Below are positions 53,383-61,695 of a stretch of 64,000 nt of DNA, one piece after another. This stretch comes from JBNNGK01 sp050268245 (GTDB lineage: Bacteria > Pseudomonadota > Gammaproteobacteria > Enterobacterales > Enterobacteriaceae). The stretch lies in the NCBI RefSeq assembly GCF_050268245.1, contig NZ_JBNNGK010000008.1, forward strand, positions 62,001 through 126,000, given 5' to 3'. The notes beneath the pieces were generated by a model. It had not been told where the DNA came from and searched no databases. It was given only the letters and a program-made list of their open reading frames with translations. Position 1 is the stretch's first letter, and each line of letters begins with the position of its first letter. Both the position numbers and the translations under genes were made by a program.

Positions 53383-53408
53383 CAGCAGCCGTGTTAACGC
53401 GGCTGCTG
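53383..53408. terminator. Hairpin between rluB and btuR
   Basis: CAGCAGCC and GGCTGCTG form an 8-bp stem around a GTGTTAACGC loop in the 35-bp gap between converging genes. Confidence 0.7.
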
Positions 53409-53410
53409 TC

Positions 53411-54001
53411 TCACCAATCAATTCCCTGTTGCGCCTTAATACCTGCATCAAATGCGTGCTTCACTGGACGCATCTCGGTTACGGTATCCGCCAGTTCTAA
53501 CACATCACGGTGGCAGCCCCGCCCGGTGATAATCACCGTTTGATGAGCTGGGCGCTGTGCCAGCGTCGTCAGCAAGTCTTGCAGATCAAGATAACCGTAA
53601 CTCACCATATAGGTTAGTTCGTCCAGCACCACCAAATCCAATGCGTGATCGGCCAGCATACGTTTGCCATGTTGCCATACCGCTTGGCAGGCTTCGGTGT
53701 CGCTCTGCTTATTTTGTGTTTCCCAAGTAAAACCGGTAGCCATAACTTGGAATTCAACGCCATGCTGTTGCAGCAGGTTCTTCTCACCGTTCGGCCATTC
53801 ACCTTTGATGAATTGGATAACGCCTGCCTGCATACCGTGGCCAACCGCACGCGTCACCGTACCAAAAGCTGCCGTGGTTTTGCCTTTACCATTACCGGTG
53901 AACACCATCAATAAGCCCTTTACATCTTGCGCGGCAGCGATACGGGCATCGACCTGTTCTTTCAGCCGTTGTTGGCGTTGTTGGTGACGATCGTCGGTCA
54001 T
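53411..54001 (-). CDS. btuR: Cob(I)yrinic acid a,c-diamide adenosyltransferase
   Basis: Adds the adenosyl group to corrinoids to make coenzyme B12. 196 residues as in E. coli BtuR/CobO. P-loop GNGKGKTT at about 36-43, and the conserved VQFIKGEW-like (IQFIKGEW) and LVVLDEL segments. 11 bp after yciK on the same strand, so co-transcribed. Confidence 0.96.
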   Translation of the reverse strand: MTDDRHQQRQQRLKEQVDARIAAAQDVKGLLMVFTGNGKGKTTAAFGTVTRAVGHGMQAGVIQFIKGEWPNGEKNLLQQHGVEFQVMATGFTWETQNKQSDTEACQAVWQHGKRMLADHALDLVVLDELTYMVSYGYLDLQDLLTTLAQRPAHQTVIITGRGCHRDVLELADTVTEMRPVKHAFDAGIKAQQGIDW

Positions 54002-54012
54002 GGGGCATTCTC

Positions 54013-54774
54013 CTATTCGGCAGCGCCAGGTTTGCGGTTAGGTTGTGCGTCAAAGCTCATACCTGTTTTACGACGGCTATCGTCGCCCATTAAATACAGA
54101 TACAGCGGCATAATATCAGCCGGGGTTTTCAGTTTGCTCTTGTTTTCATCGGGGAACGCACTTGCCCGCATTTTAGTACGTGTTCCCCCCGGATTGATGC
54201 AGTTAACCCGCAAGTTTTGACTTTTATACTCTTCAGCTAAGACTTGCATCATGCCTTCGGTAGCAAATTTTGACACGGCATAAGCGCCCCAATTTGCGCG
54301 GCCAGTACGCCCCACGCTTGAAGTAGTAAAGATTAGTGAACCCGCGTTTGATTTTAGCAGCAGCGGTAGCAATGCCTGTGTCAACATGAACGTTGCATTG
54401 ACGTTAACCTGCATTACCGAGTTCCACATGGTCATTGAAATCTCTGCCATTGGCACGATGTCACCTAACAGCCCGGCGTTATGAAGAACACCGTCAAGGC
54501 GGGGCACCTTTTTAGCTAACAGCTCAGCCAACTGTTGGCATTGCTCCGGGGTGGTATGCAACAAATCCAAGGTAAAGGTCAGCGCTGGGGCGCCGCCGAG
54601 TTTGGCTATTTCGTCCTGCACGGCCTGTAGCTTGCTTTCGGTGCGACCGAGTAGTATCAACTGTGCGCCGAAACGGGCATAAGTGAGCGCCGCTTCTCGG
54701 CCAATGCCGTCACCCGCGCCGGTGACTAAAATGATGCGCCGATCGAGCAGATCGTGTTTTGGGTTGTAATGCAC
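54013..54774 (-). CDS. yciK: SDR-family oxidoreductase YciK
   Basis: 253-residue short-chain dehydrogenase with TGAGDGIG cofactor motif near 18-25, NAG, catalytic Ser, and YAVSK Tyr-Lys. The substrate is unknown. The start is GTG at 54774: it gives the family N terminus MHYNPKHDLL and has GAGGAA 5 bases upstream; a longer frame to 54831 has no similarity. First gene of yciK-btuR. Confidence 0.93.
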   Translation of the reverse strand: MHYNPKHDLLDRRIILVTGAGDGIGREAALTYARFGAQLILLGRTESKLQAVQDEIAKLGGAPALTFTLDLLHTTPEQCQQLAELLAKKVPRLDGVLHNAGLLGDIVPMAEISMTMWNSVMQVNVNATFMLTQALLPLLLKSNAGSLIFTTSSVGRTGRANWGAYAVSKFATEGMMQVLAEEYKSQNLRVNCINPGGTRTKMRASAFPDENKSKLKTPADIMPLYLYLMGDDSRRKTGMSFDAQPNRKPGAAE

Positions 54775-55207
54775 AATAATTCCTCGCGCCGAGATGGCCA
54801 ATTTTCTATTTGCTTCGCAAAAATCCAGCAATAAGTAGTAGGCCAGAAACAGGAGCTAAGGCTCGACCGTCAGACAGGCCTACAGCGAATGGCGTACATC
54901 AATTTGATAAATAATGGGTGTTATATGCCTGAAATGGATCGTGTTTTCAATAAATAGCCGGTCAAAACGGCATTAATGGTAACAAAAACGGAACAATCCC
55001 AGCACGATTGCACATTATTCGCGCCATGGGCACTGGTAACGACATTTACTGTGTTTTGTGCACAAGTGAGGTTTGGGTGACTAACCCAACATGGAGTTTC
55101 ATTTGAACGTCATGATAGCGAATTGTCATTTAGCCGCGACAACAGCCGCATCGGTTAGCTAGAATGAACAAAGTTTTACTAACAACCTGTAAATAAAGGC
55201 GGAATCT
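54775..55207. other. yciK-sohB divergent intergenic region
   Basis: About 430 bp without a gene. It contains both promoters; no specific operator or RNA could be assigned. Confidence 0.4.
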
Positions 55208-56254
55208 GTGGAGTTTATATCTATTTACGGCCTGTTTTTGGCTAAGGTTGCCACGGTGGTGATCGCCATCGCTGCACTTGCGTTGCTGGCGGTCAGTTTA
55301 GGGCAACGTAAAAGCCAACAAAAAGGGGAACTGCAACTGACCGATTTGGGTGAGCAGTATCGTGAAATGCAGCGTGACATGCGCTTGGCCCGCATGGGAG
55401 AGGCAGAGCAAAAAATTTGGAGTAAACAATTCAAGAAGCAGACTAAAGCGGATGAAAAGCGCCAGAAGCAGCGTGCCAAATCCGGCGCGGCACAAATGAC
55501 CAAGCCGTGCCTGTATGTTTTAGACTTCAAAGGCAGCATGGATGCGCATGAGGTGACCGCGTTGCGTGAGGAAATCTCGGCGGTGCTGGCAGCGGCTACG
55601 GCGGAAGATGAAGTGTTGCTACGCCTAGAAAGTCCCGGCGGCGTAGTACACGGCTATGGCCTGGCTGCGTCACAATTAGAGCGTTTGCGTAAAAGTGGCA
55701 TTCGTCTGACGGTGGCGGTAGACAAAGTGGCTGCCAGCGGGGGATATATGATGGCCTGTGTGGCTGACCGTATTGTCGCCGCTCCGTTTGCGATTATCGG
55801 TTCTATCGGCGTGGTCGCGCAAATCCCTAACTTCCATCGTTTGTTAAAAAAGAATGATATTGATATGGAATTGCATACGGCAGGGCAGTTCAAACGTACG
55901 TTGACACTGTTCGGTGAGAATACTGAGCAAGGGCGCGAAAAATTCCGGGAAGATCTTAACGAAACGCACGAATTATTCAAGCAGTTCGTCTACCAGCAAC
56001 GTCCTTCACTGGATATTGAAAGTGTCGCGACAGGCGAACATTGGTTCGGTACGCAAGCCAAAGAAAAAGGCTTAATTGATGAGGTTGGTACCAGTGATGA
56101 TGTGGTGATCGCCGGGATGGAAAGCCATGAAGTGGTCGGTGTACGTTATACCCAACGTAAACGTCTGATCGATCGTTTTACCGGCAGTGTGGCGGAAAGC
56201 GCCGATCGTCTGCTATTACGCTGGTGGCAACGCGGAGAAAAACCGCTGTTGTGA
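55208..56254 (+). CDS. sohB: S49-family inner-membrane protease SohB
   Basis: 348 residues with an N-terminal membrane anchor (about 8-32), a charged linker and a signal-peptide-peptidase-A-like domain. Nucleophile S177 in VAASGGYMM and general base K229 in GQFKRTL form the Ser-Lys dyad. It probably degrades periplasmic proteins or cleaved signal peptides. The start is GTG with GGAA 5 bases upstream, in agreement with the family N terminus. Confidence 0.95.
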   Translation: MEFISIYGLFLAKVATVVIAIAALALLAVSLGQRKSQQKGELQLTDLGEQYREMQRDMRLARMGEAEQKIWSKQFKKQTKADEKRQKQRAKSGAAQMTKPCLYVLDFKGSMDAHEVTALREEISAVLAAATAEDEVLLRLESPGGVVHGYGLAASQLERLRKSGIRLTVAVDKVAASGGYMMACVADRIVAAPFAIIGSIGVVAQIPNFHRLLKKNDIDMELHTAGQFKRTLTLFGENTEQGREKFREDLNETHELFKQFVYQQRPSLDIESVATGEHWFGTQAKEKGLIDEVGTSDDVVIAGMESHEVVGVRYTQRKRLIDRFTGSVAESADRLLLRWWQRGEKPLL

Positions 56255-56358
56255 GCCCCAAACGGCGGGTGCTGTTCAGGTAGCATTATTTTGTCAGATA
56301 TTCGGGGAGGGGGCTGGTGAGCCATGCGTCAAATGTGAAAATACGGCGAACCAACCGT

Positions 56359-56380
56359 GTCAGGGGGGAGTTCCCCTGAC
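56359..56380. repeat. GC-rich hairpin after sohB
   Basis: GTCAGGGG and CCCCTGAC form a perfect 8-bp stem around GGAGTT, 104 bp after sohB. No T run follows. A second inverted repeat, TAAAGCCG...CGGCTTTA, at 56464-56495 lies directly beyond the yciN stop and may end yciN. Confidence 0.5.
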
Positions 56381-56499
56381 AACCTGGCCTGTCTTTCACG
56401 TACCAGCGCGATGGGCAATTTCTTGCTCAGCTTACCCGATTTATTTACGCTAAGATCCGGCGTTAAAGCCGTCCAGATTTAACTGAGCGGCTTTAGGTA

Positions 56500-56751
56500 T
56501 TAATCGACTAAATGGTATTTTTCAGACAACACATGTGCCAAGTGTTTAAACATATTAAACACCGCAGTTGTTTTAGCGGTCGGCAATCCTTCAGCATCTA
56601 AAAAAAATTCACCACGGAAAACTAAAACCCCACTCTTTTGTTCAACGTCGGTGGCAATCATGCCGTGAAGATAATCGTCGTGTTGGCGAATGATATTATT
56701 AGCTTCCTCAAGCAGCGCTTGACGGGTGATGGGGGATGTATTACTGCGCAT
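56500..56751 (-). CDS. yciN: YciN family protein
   Basis: 83 residues, same length as E. coli YciN, with near-identical C-terminal half (FLDAEGLPTAKTTAVFNMFKHLAHVLSEKYHLVD shortened: key parts GLPTAK, FNMFKHLAHVL). Function unknown. Convergent with sohB, divergent from topA. Confidence 0.94.
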   Translation of the reverse strand: MRSNTSPITRQALLEEANNIIRQHDDYLHGMIATDVEQKSGVLVFRGEFFLDAEGLPTAKTTAVFNMFKHLAHVLSEKYHLVD

Positions 56752-57174
56752 TTATTACTCTCCACAAAATCGTGTTTGCATTCTAACGCGTGTTCGCTTT
56801 TATCCGCAAATTAGCTAAGGTTTTTTTACCTTCATGGCGGCTAGGTGTTAGCCGCAGTTGGCGAAATCATGCTTTCCGTGCTAATTAGGTTGCGTGGCGT
56901 TATTTATCAGGTAGAGTGTGGGATTTTGCGGCGCTAGGTGGAAGATTTTGTTTACGCCGTCAATGGAGTAACGCGTTTCTCTAAGCGCGTAGTCTGCATT
57001 AAACGTTTGCATAATTAACGAGTTGCGTTTGCGTTGTACAGTTAAGCAGCCAACAGAAAAAAATCTGTTGATCTCTAGCCAGACTGCCGCAATATAAAAA
57101 AGAGACATGAAATGCTGCGGTACAACGCGCTAAAAGACTTCTTTTTAGAAGAAATAAATTAGGTAAAGGTAAAT
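56752..57174. other. yciN-topA divergent gap with topA promoters
   Basis: About 420 bp, AT-rich toward topA. E. coli topA has several supercoiling- and heat-responsive promoters here; individual elements could not be assigned by eye. A small inverted repeat CTTCT...AGAAG lies about 25-35 bp before the ATG. Confidence 0.4.
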
Positions 57175-59772
57175 ATGGGTAAAGCTCTCGTAATAGTTGA
57201 GTCCCCGGCAAAAGCCAAAACTATTAATAAATATTTGGGAAGTGACTACGTGGTGAAGTCCAGCGTCGGTCATATCCGTGATTTGCCGACCAGTGGCTCA
57301 GCCAGCAAAAAGAGCGCTGACTCAACCGAAGACAAAGCCAAGAAAAAAGTTAAGAAAGATGCAACGACGGCGCTGGTTAATCGAATGGGCGTCGATCCTT
57401 ATCATGGTTGGAAAGCGCATTATGAAATCCTGCCAGGTAAAGAAAAAGTTGTCGCCGAGTTAAAATCGTTAGCGGAAAATGCTGACCATATTTATCTCGC
57501 AACGGACTTGGACCGCGAAGGGGAAGCCATAGCTTGGCACCTGCGGGAAGTGATCGGCGGTGACGATGCGCGCTTTAGTCGCGTGGTGTTTAACGAAATC
57601 ACCAAAAATGCGATTCAACAGGCATTTAAGGCGCCTGGCGAACTGAATATCGACCGGGTGAATGCTCAACAGGCGCGTCGTTTTATGGACCGCGTGGTGG
57701 GCTATATGGTCTCGCCATTGCTGTGGAAGAAAATTGCGCGCGGTCTTTCCGCAGGGCGTGTTCAGTCCGTTGCGGTACGGCTGGTGGTGGAGCGTGAGCG
57801 CGACATCAAAGCCTTTGTGCCGGAAGAGTATTGGCAACTACACGCCGATCTGCTGGCAGCGAATGAAACCGCGCTGCAGATGGAAGTGACCCATGCGCAC
57901 GGCAAACCCTTCAAACCGGTTAATCGTGAACAAACGCATGCGGCGGTGGCATTACTCGAGAAAGCCCGTTATACGGTGCTCGATCGTGAAGACAAACCGA
58001 CCAGTAGTAAGCCAGGTGCGCCGTTTATTACCTCTACGCTGCAACAGGCGGCCAGTACGCGTCTGAGCTTTGGGGTGAAGAAAACCATGATGATGGCACA
58101 GCGCTTGTATGAAGCGGGCCACATCACGTACATGCGTACCGATTCCACCAATTTGAGCCAAGACGCCCTGAATATGGTGCGCGGTTATATTGGTGATAAC
58201 TTCGGCGACAAGTATTTGCCGGAAGCGGCTAACCATTACAGCAGTAAAGATAACTCGCAGGAAGCGCACGAAGGGATTCGTCCTTCAGATGTGAACGTGG
58301 TGGCTGAGCAGTTGAAAGATATGGAAGCCGATGCGCAAAAGCTGTATCAACTGATCTGGCGCCAGTTTGTCGCCTGTCAAATGATGCCGGCGCAATATGA
58401 TTCCACGACATTGACCGTTAAAGCGGGTGATTATCAACTGCGTGCTAAAGGGCGTACCCTGCGCTTTGACGGCTGGACCAAGGTGATGCCTGCGCTACGC
58501 AAAGGCGATGAAGATCGTACATTACCGTTTGTGGAAATCGGTAGTGAACTGGATCTGCAACAGTTGCTGCCAAGCCAGCACTTCACTAAGCCACCGGCGC
58601 GTTATAGTGAAGCGTCGTTGGTAAAAGAGTTAGAAAAACGCGGCATCGGTCGTCCTTCAACCTATGCGTCGATCATATCCACCATTCAGGATCGTGGTTA
58701 TGTGCGGGTGGAAAGCCGCCGTTTCTATGCTGAAAAAATGGGGGAAATCGTCACTGACCGTCTGGAAGAGAATTTCCGTGAGCTGATGAATTACGACTTC
58801 ACCGCGCGCATGGAAAATGGCTTGGATCAGGTAGCGAACAACCAGGCTGAATGGAAGGCGGTATTAGACGAATTCTTTGCTGAATTCAGTGAACAACTTG
58901 AAACAGCAGAAAAAGATCCGGAAGACGGCGGGATGCGCCCGAACCAGATGGTGATGACCAGCATTGATTGCCCGACGTGCGGTCGTCAAATGGGAATTCG
59001 TACTGCCAGCACGGGCGTGTTCCTCGGTTGTTCTGGTTATGCATTACCGCCGAAAGAGCGCTGCAAAACCACCATAAATCTGGTGCCTGAAGAGGAAGTG
59101 CTCAACATCCTCGAAGGGGACGACGCGGAAACCAATGCGTTGCGTGCTCGCCGCCGCTGCCAAAAATGTGGCACAGCGATGGACAGTTACTTAATCGATA
59201 ATCAACGTAAGTTGCATGTGTGCGGTAATAACCCTGCCTGTGACGGTTATGATATCGAGGAAGGTGAGTTCCGGCTGAAAGGCTATGATGGCCCGGTAGT
59301 GGAGTGTGATAAGTGTGGTTCTGAAATGCACCTGAAGATGGGGCGTTTCGGTAAATACATGGGTTGCACCAACGAGAATTGTAAAAACACCCGCAAAATC
59401 CTGCGTAATGGCGACGTTGCTCCACCGAAGGAAGATCCGGTTCCGTTGCCAGAGTTGCCGTGTGAGAAATCTGACGCCTACTTTGTGCTGCGCGATGGTG
59501 CCGCTGGCGTGTTCCTGGCGGCCAATACGTTCCCTAAATCGCGCGAAACCCGAGCGCCATTAGTGGAAGAGTTGTACCGCTTTAAGGATCGCCTGCCAGA
59601 AAAACTGCGCTATTTAGCCGATGCGCCAGTGGCCGATCCGGAAGGTAATAAAACGCTGGTGCGTTTTAGCCGTAAAACTAAGCAGCAATATGTTTCGTCA
59701 GAAAAAGACGGTAAAGCGACCGGTTGGACGGCTTTCTTCATTGATGGTAAGTGGGTCGAAGCTAAAAAATAG
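57175..59772 (+). CDS. topA: DNA topoisomerase I
   Basis: Type IA enzyme that relaxes negative supercoils. 865 residues, exactly the E. coli length. TOPRIM domain with ALVIVESPAKAKTI and DLDREGEA, active-site Y319 in TYMRTDS (same number as E. coli), then C-terminal four-cysteine zinc ribbons starting at CPTCGRQMG, CQKCGTAM and CDKCGSEM, followed by the basic tail domains. All catalytic residues intact. Confidence 0.98.
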   Translation: MGKALVIVESPAKAKTINKYLGSDYVVKSSVGHIRDLPTSGSASKKSADSTEDKAKKKVKKDATTALVNRMGVDPYHGWKAHYEILPGKEKVVAELKSLAENADHIYLATDLDREGEAIAWHLREVIGGDDARFSRVVFNEITKNAIQQAFKAPGELNIDRVNAQQARRFMDRVVGYMVSPLLWKKIARGLSAGRVQSVAVRLVVERERDIKAFVPEEYWQLHADLLAANETALQMEVTHAHGKPFKPVNREQTHAAVALLEKARYTVLDREDKPTSSKPGAPFITSTLQQAASTRLSFGVKKTMMMAQRLYEAGHITYMRTDSTNLSQDALNMVRGYIGDNFGDKYLPEAANHYSSKDNSQEAHEGIRPSDVNVVAEQLKDMEADAQKLYQLIWRQFVACQMMPAQYDSTTLTVKAGDYQLRAKGRTLRFDGWTKVMPALRKGDEDRTLPFVEIGSELDLQQLLPSQHFTKPPARYSEASLVKELEKRGIGRPSTYASIISTIQDRGYVRVESRRFYAEKMGEIVTDRLEENFRELMNYDFTARMENGLDQVANNQAEWKAVLDEFFAEFSEQLETAEKDPEDGGMRPNQMVMTSIDCPTCGRQMGIRTASTGVFLGCSGYALPPKERCKTTINLVPEEEVLNILEGDDAETNALRARRRCQKCGTAMDSYLIDNQRKLHVCGNNPACDGYDIEEGEFRLKGYDGPVVECDKCGSEMHLKMGRFGKYMGCTNENCKNTRKILRNGDVAPPKEDPVPLPELPCEKSDAYFVLRDGAAGVFLAANTFPKSRETRAPLVEELYRFKDRLPEKLRYLADAPVADPEGNKTLVRFSRKTKQQYVSSEKDGKATGWTAFFIDGKWVEAKK

Positions 59773-59800
59773 CCGGTATCGTTAAGGTGATGAAATTGAA

Positions 59801-59969
59801 AAACCAGCCACATAGTCTGGTTCCAGACTGCTGATAAAGCCCATTATTAGGGAAAGCGTGGCGGTGGGGTCGTAGTGGCGTAAGCCACCGGAGTGTCCCT
59901 CGCTACGCTAGGCCCGGGTATCTCGGGACATCAGGCGACTTCGTCATTAAGCTCAAACCAGCCACATAG
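59801..59969 (+). repeat. Direct repeats of a terminator arm flanking a 139-bp segment
   Basis: AAACCAGCCACATAG occurs at 59801-59815 and again at 59955-59969. Only the second is completed to a full terminator. The segment between them contains inverted repeats (GTGGC-GTAA-GCCAC at 59875-59888; TGTCCC...GGGACA at 59894-59930). The arrangement suggests a duplication or insertion within the topA terminator. Confidence 0.6.
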
Positions 59970-59981
59970 GCTGGTTTTTTT
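59955..59981 (+). terminator. topA terminator
   Basis: AAACCAGCC and GGCTGGTTT form a 9-bp stem around ACATA, followed by a T run. It lies 183 bp after the topA stop because of the duplicated segment before it. Confidence 0.9.
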
Positions 59982-60283
59982 ATGCCCGGTGCGGGCAACG
60001 CGGGATAAAATCATGGAATTTTGTGTTATGCCGCGAGCAACGTTGATAGTCGTACGAAATAATCGTTATCATACTGTGACGGGGATCTATACTTGAAGTT
60101 GTAGCGTGATATAGTGGTTATATAAAATTATTTTTTATAGTTAAAAATTATTAGCAACAGCGTATTCTTCTGCATCTGGGTGAACATTGTGTCTATAGCT
60201 CGTTAATCTCTTAGCATTTCGGGCGTCACCGATATACCTGATTGCGGCCAGATCGCAGTGTTTAACCTAGGACGGTATAAGAT
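59982..60283. other. cysB upstream region
   Basis: About 300 bp, AT-rich, with the cysB promoter and presumably the CysB autoregulatory site. No gene is seen. Confidence 0.4.
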
Positions 60284-61258
60284 ATGAAATTGCAGCAGCT
60301 TCGTTACATCGTGGAAGTGGTTAATCACAATCTGAATGTGTCATCGACGGCGGAGGGGCTTTATACCTCTCAACCCGGTATCAGCAAACAGGTGCGAATG
60401 TTGGAAGATGAATTAGGTATCCAGATTTTTGCACGCAGCGGTAAGCACCTGACACAGGTAACGCCAGCGGGTCAAGAGATCATCCGTATCGCTCGCGAAG
60501 TGCTTTCCAAAGTTGATGCAATTAAAGCCGTGGCCGGTGAACATACTTATCCTGACAAGGGCACGCTGTACGTGGCGACCACGCATACGCAAGCGCGTTA
60601 CGCCTTGCCAAACGTCATTAAAGGTTTTATTGACCGTTATCCGCGCGTGTCGCTGCACATGCATCAGGGCTCGCCAACGCAGATTGCCGAAGCCGTTGCT
60701 AAAGGCAACGCCGATTTTGCCATTGCCACTGAAGCGCTGCATCTTTACGATGATTTGATTATGCTGCCGTGCTACCACTGGAATCGCGCAGTGGTAGTGA
60801 AACCCGATCATCCTTTAGCAGGAAAGAGCCATATCACCATTGAAGAGTTGGCCGAGTACCCAATAGTGACTTACACTTTCGGTTTCACTGGCCGCTCCGA
60901 GCTAGATACGGCGTTTAACCGTGCAGGCTTGACGCCGCATATCGTCTTTACCGCGACGGATGCCGATGTCATCAAAACCTACGTGCGTTTAGGACTGGGT
61001 GTTGGGGTGATTGCCAGCATGGCAGTTGATCCGCTCCAAGATCCCGATTTAGTGACCGTCAATGCGCGAGATATTTTCACCCATAGCACCACGAAAATCG
61101 GTTTTCGCCGTAGCACTTTCTTACGAAGCTACATGTATGATTTCATCCAGCGTTTTGCGCCACATTTGACGCGTGATGTCGTCGATACCGCCGTTGCACT
61201 GCGCTCGAATGAAGACATCGAAGCGATGTTCAAGGACATTTCGCTGCCGGAAAAATAA
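60284..61258 (+). CDS. cysB: LysR-type cysteine regulon activator CysB
   Basis: 324-residue transcription factor activating sulfate uptake and cysteine synthesis in response to N-acetylserine or O-acetylserine. The N-terminal LysR winged helix reads TAEGLYTSQPGISKQVRMLE (about 19-38); the rest is the periplasmic-binding-like effector domain. Very close to E. coli CysB, same length. AGGACG lies upstream of the ATG. Confidence 0.97.
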   Translation: MKLQQLRYIVEVVNHNLNVSSTAEGLYTSQPGISKQVRMLEDELGIQIFARSGKHLTQVTPAGQEIIRIAREVLSKVDAIKAVAGEHTYPDKGTLYVATTHTQARYALPNVIKGFIDRYPRVSLHMHQGSPTQIAEAVAKGNADFAIATEALHLYDDLIMLPCYHWNRAVVVKPDHPLAGKSHITIEELAEYPIVTYTFGFTGRSELDTAFNRAGLTPHIVFTATDADVIKTYVRLGLGVGVIASMAVDPLQDPDLVTVNARDIFTHSTTKIGFRRSTFLRSYMYDFIQRFAPHLTRDVVDTAVALRSNEDIEAMFKDISLPEK

Positions 61259-61271
61259 GTCCTCTATCCTT

Positions 61272-61289
61272 AGGGGCGTACGCGCCCCT
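61272..61289. repeat. AGGGGCG-type palindrome after cysB
   Basis: AGGGGCG-TACG-CGCCCCT, 13 bp after the cysB stop. It has the same arms as the palindrome at 26444-26465 and may act as the cysB terminator, though no T run follows. Confidence 0.6.
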
Positions 61290-61695
61290 GAAGACAATAC
61301 CACTGTTGCCGAAACAACCGTACCTACCTCACTGATTTGGCTTCCTTATTCCCCAGGCTAGGTCAAAAATTTTGCTATTTTGATTAAAATAGCGTCATGT
61401 TGCCCCCCATTCTTATTCATCACTTTTTTCTATCGCTGTGATCAAAACGTGTTGTTATCAAAACGTTATCGTATGTTTGTGTTATCTTTAACTAAGACCT
61501 CAGTGATTACCCTGTTTTATATCTCTCATTCAATTATTCAGCGTTAATCACTCTGAATAAGGGCTGCATAAAGTCAGTAACGTTGTGAACGATCGAGAAC
61601 ATAGGTGATAGTCATGTTTTGACGTCAGCAACTGTCACTCACCCAAAGGCAGAATCCAGGATGGTGGATATAGGAAAATAAAAAATGGAGGAGCT
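61290..61695. other. acnA upstream region
   Basis: About 400 bp with the acnA promoter(s). TGTGATCAAAACG at about 61436-61448 resembles one CRP half-site, but no full site is clear. The small genes ymiA and yciX, present here in E. coli, were looked for and not seen. Confidence 0.4.
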
